A stretch of 14,608 nucleotides of DNA. Origin: Deltaproteobacteria bacterium RBG_16_44_11 (GTDB taxonomy: Bacteria; Desulfobacterota; Syntrophia; Syntrophales; Smithellaceae). The notes under the pieces are model-generated. The model did no database searches. It saw only the letters and a list, made by a program, of their open reading frames with translations, and had not been told where the DNA came from. Within the stretch, counting starts at the first letter, position 1. The number at the start of each line of letters is the position of its first letter. The stretch is taken from the NCBI GenBank assembly GCA_001797845.1, contig MGQN01000007.1:44238-58845 (forward strand), written 5' to 3'. A program made the translations under genes and the position numbers. This document shows positions 13,527 through 14,608 of the stretch, in pieces.

Positions 13527-14608
13527 ATGCCAATTTTTATATGGGAAGGAACAACAAGAAAAGATGAAGTAAAAAAAGGTGAAATGGAAGCTGTTGATGA
13601 GCTTGCCGTTCGCGGACTTCTGCGCCGGCAGGGATTTAAAACTATCGACATTAGAAAAAAACCTAAAGATATTTCCGAATATCTTCCTTTTTTAAAAGGC
13701 AGAGTAAAGGAAAAAAGTGTAGTTGTTTTTTGCCGGATTTTTTCCACGATGATTAATGCCGGTCTTCCGCTTATTCAGTGCTTAGCCCTTTTATCTCAGC
13801 AGGAAAGTAATAAGAGTTTCGCTAAAATTATTAGGGAAATGAAGGAAGATATAGAAGGTGGTACCAGCTTGACCGATGCGCTGAAAAAATATCCCAAGAT
13901 ATTTGACGAATTATTCGTGAATTTAATTGCTGCCGGTGAAGCCGGCGGTATCCTGGATGTTGTCTTGACGCGGCTTTCCAATTACATGGAAAAAGCCATG
14001 AAACTGAAAAGCAAAGTTAAAGGCGCGATGACTTATCCCATAGCTGTTCTGGTTATCTCGTTTGGCGTGGTTGCTTTATTACTCCTCAAGGTTATTCCTG
14101 TGTTCCAAAAAATGTTTGTAGGCATGGGCGGCCAACTTCCCGCTCCAACAGCAATGTTAATTGCGGCCAGTGAATTTACCCAAGCTTATTGGTGGCTCTT
14201 TCTTAGTCTTTTGATTTTGCTGTTTTTTGCTTTCAACAGATTTTATAAAACCGAAAAAGGGCGTTGGACGGTGGATTCTTCGTTACTTAAGTTGCCAATT
14301 TTTGGCGAGCTTTTAAAAAAGGTAGCCGTAGCGAAATTTTCGCGTACACTTTCGACAATGTTGAGTTCCGGAGTGCCGATACTGGAAGGATTGTCTATTG
14401 TCAGTAAAACTTCCGGCAATGTAGTTGTTGAAGACGCATTGATGAAAACACGCCAGAGCATTAGTGAGGGACAATCCATAGCGGAGCCTTTGGAACAGGC
14501 AAAGATATTCCCGCCCATGGTTGTACAAATGATTGCTGTGGGTGAAGCTACGGGCGCCCTTGATGCGATGCTTAGTAAAATCGCTGATTTTTACGATGAT
14601 GAAGTCGA
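13527..14608 (+). CDS. pilC: Type IV pilus inner-membrane platform protein PilC (partial)
   Basis: PilC (GspF family) is the inner-membrane platform of the type IV pilus machine that couples the assembly and retraction ATPases to pilin. The gene is cut by the window edge: 360 codons are visible of roughly 400 expected. The N-terminus MPIFIWEGTTRKDEVKKGEM is followed by the first T2SSF domain with STMINAGLPL and AAGEAGGILD. Membrane helices lie at about 171-192 and 222-237. A second T2SSF repeat holds STMLSSGVPILEG and AVGEATGALD. Both GE-(A/T)GG-like turns are intact. PilC is favoured over GspF by overall pattern, but the family call is firmer than the symbol. AAAGGG lies upstream of the ATG. 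Other pil genes presumably lie beyond the edge; none precede it here. Confidence 0.9.
   Translation, partial: MPIFIWEGTTRKDEVKKGEMEAVDELAVRGLLRRQGFKTIDIRKKPKDISEYLPFLKGRVKEKSVVVFCRIFSTMINAGLPLIQCLALLSQQESNKSFAKIIREMKEDIEGGTSLTDALKKYPKIFDELFVNLIAAGEAGGILDVVLTRLSNYMEKAMKLKSKVKGAMTYPIAVLVISFGVVALLLLKVIPVFQKMFVGMGGQLPAPTAMLIAASEFTQAYWWLFLSLLILLFFAFNRFYKTEKGRWTVDSSLLKLPIFGELLKKVAVAKFSRTLSTMLSSGVPILEGLSIVSKTSGNVVVEDALMKTRQSISEGQSIAEPLEQAKIFPPMVVQMIAVGEATGALDAMLSKIADFYDDEV

Noticed and set aside
1..14608. CRISPR array, tRNA, rRNA, phage or transposase genes
   Set aside because: I looked for regular spaced repeats, cloverleaf-like segments and recombinase motifs and saw none.

Overview
The window reads as a stretch of ordinary chromosome from a Gram-negative bacterium. 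It is most likely a member of the Desulfobacterota (old Deltaproteobacteria), with the Syntrophales as my best guess. This rests on the gene set and order: a stand-alone heptose-7-phosphate kinase, a DUF4416 gene, yicC, gmk, rpoZ, pyrF, rlmB and then a type IV pilus pilC. Lipopolysaccharide heptose synthesis and type IV pili also point to a diderm cell. The taxon is an inference; no rRNA or tRNA gene is present to confirm it. I see no phage gene, transposase, CRISPR array or RNA gene.

The left half is read on the minus strand in three blocks. (1) plsC-uppP-ftsK-rimO (5359 down to 171) is a tight envelope, division and ribosome-modification operon. Its genes are joined by two TTGA overlaps, where the stop codon of one gene overlaps a TTG start of the next, and by one 16-base gap. 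(2) A classical Old Yellow Enzyme reductase and a peroxiredoxin (7220 down to 5598) form a redox or detoxification pair. Their leader is unusually long, about 200 bases, and holds repeat-like structure. (3) A glyoxalase-II type metallo-beta-lactamase gene (8261 down to 7563) has its own consensus promoter.

A 288-base divergent region (8262-8549) separates this half from the plus-strand half. It holds a perfect -35/-10 pair facing left, a 14-base-arm inverted repeat overlapping that -35, a promoter facing right, and a small terminator-like hairpin between the rightward promoter and the first right-hand gene.

The right half (8550-13416) is one long co-directional cluster: heptose kinase, DUF4416, yicC, gmk, rpoZ, pyrF, rlmB. 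Gaps are short or negative, so it is probably one transcript. It joins LPS heptose synthesis with nucleotide supply (gmk, pyrF), transcription (rpoZ), RNA turnover (yicC) and rRNA methylation (rlmB). After a 110-base gap with its own promoter, pilC begins at 13527 and runs off the window.

I found no clearly new multi-gene system. The points most worth a second look are non-coding: the inverted repeat and attenuator-like hairpin at 8341-8511, the repeat-bearing leader of the reductase operon, and the repeat-like element after rimO. DUF4416 is the only intact gene whose function I cannot name.
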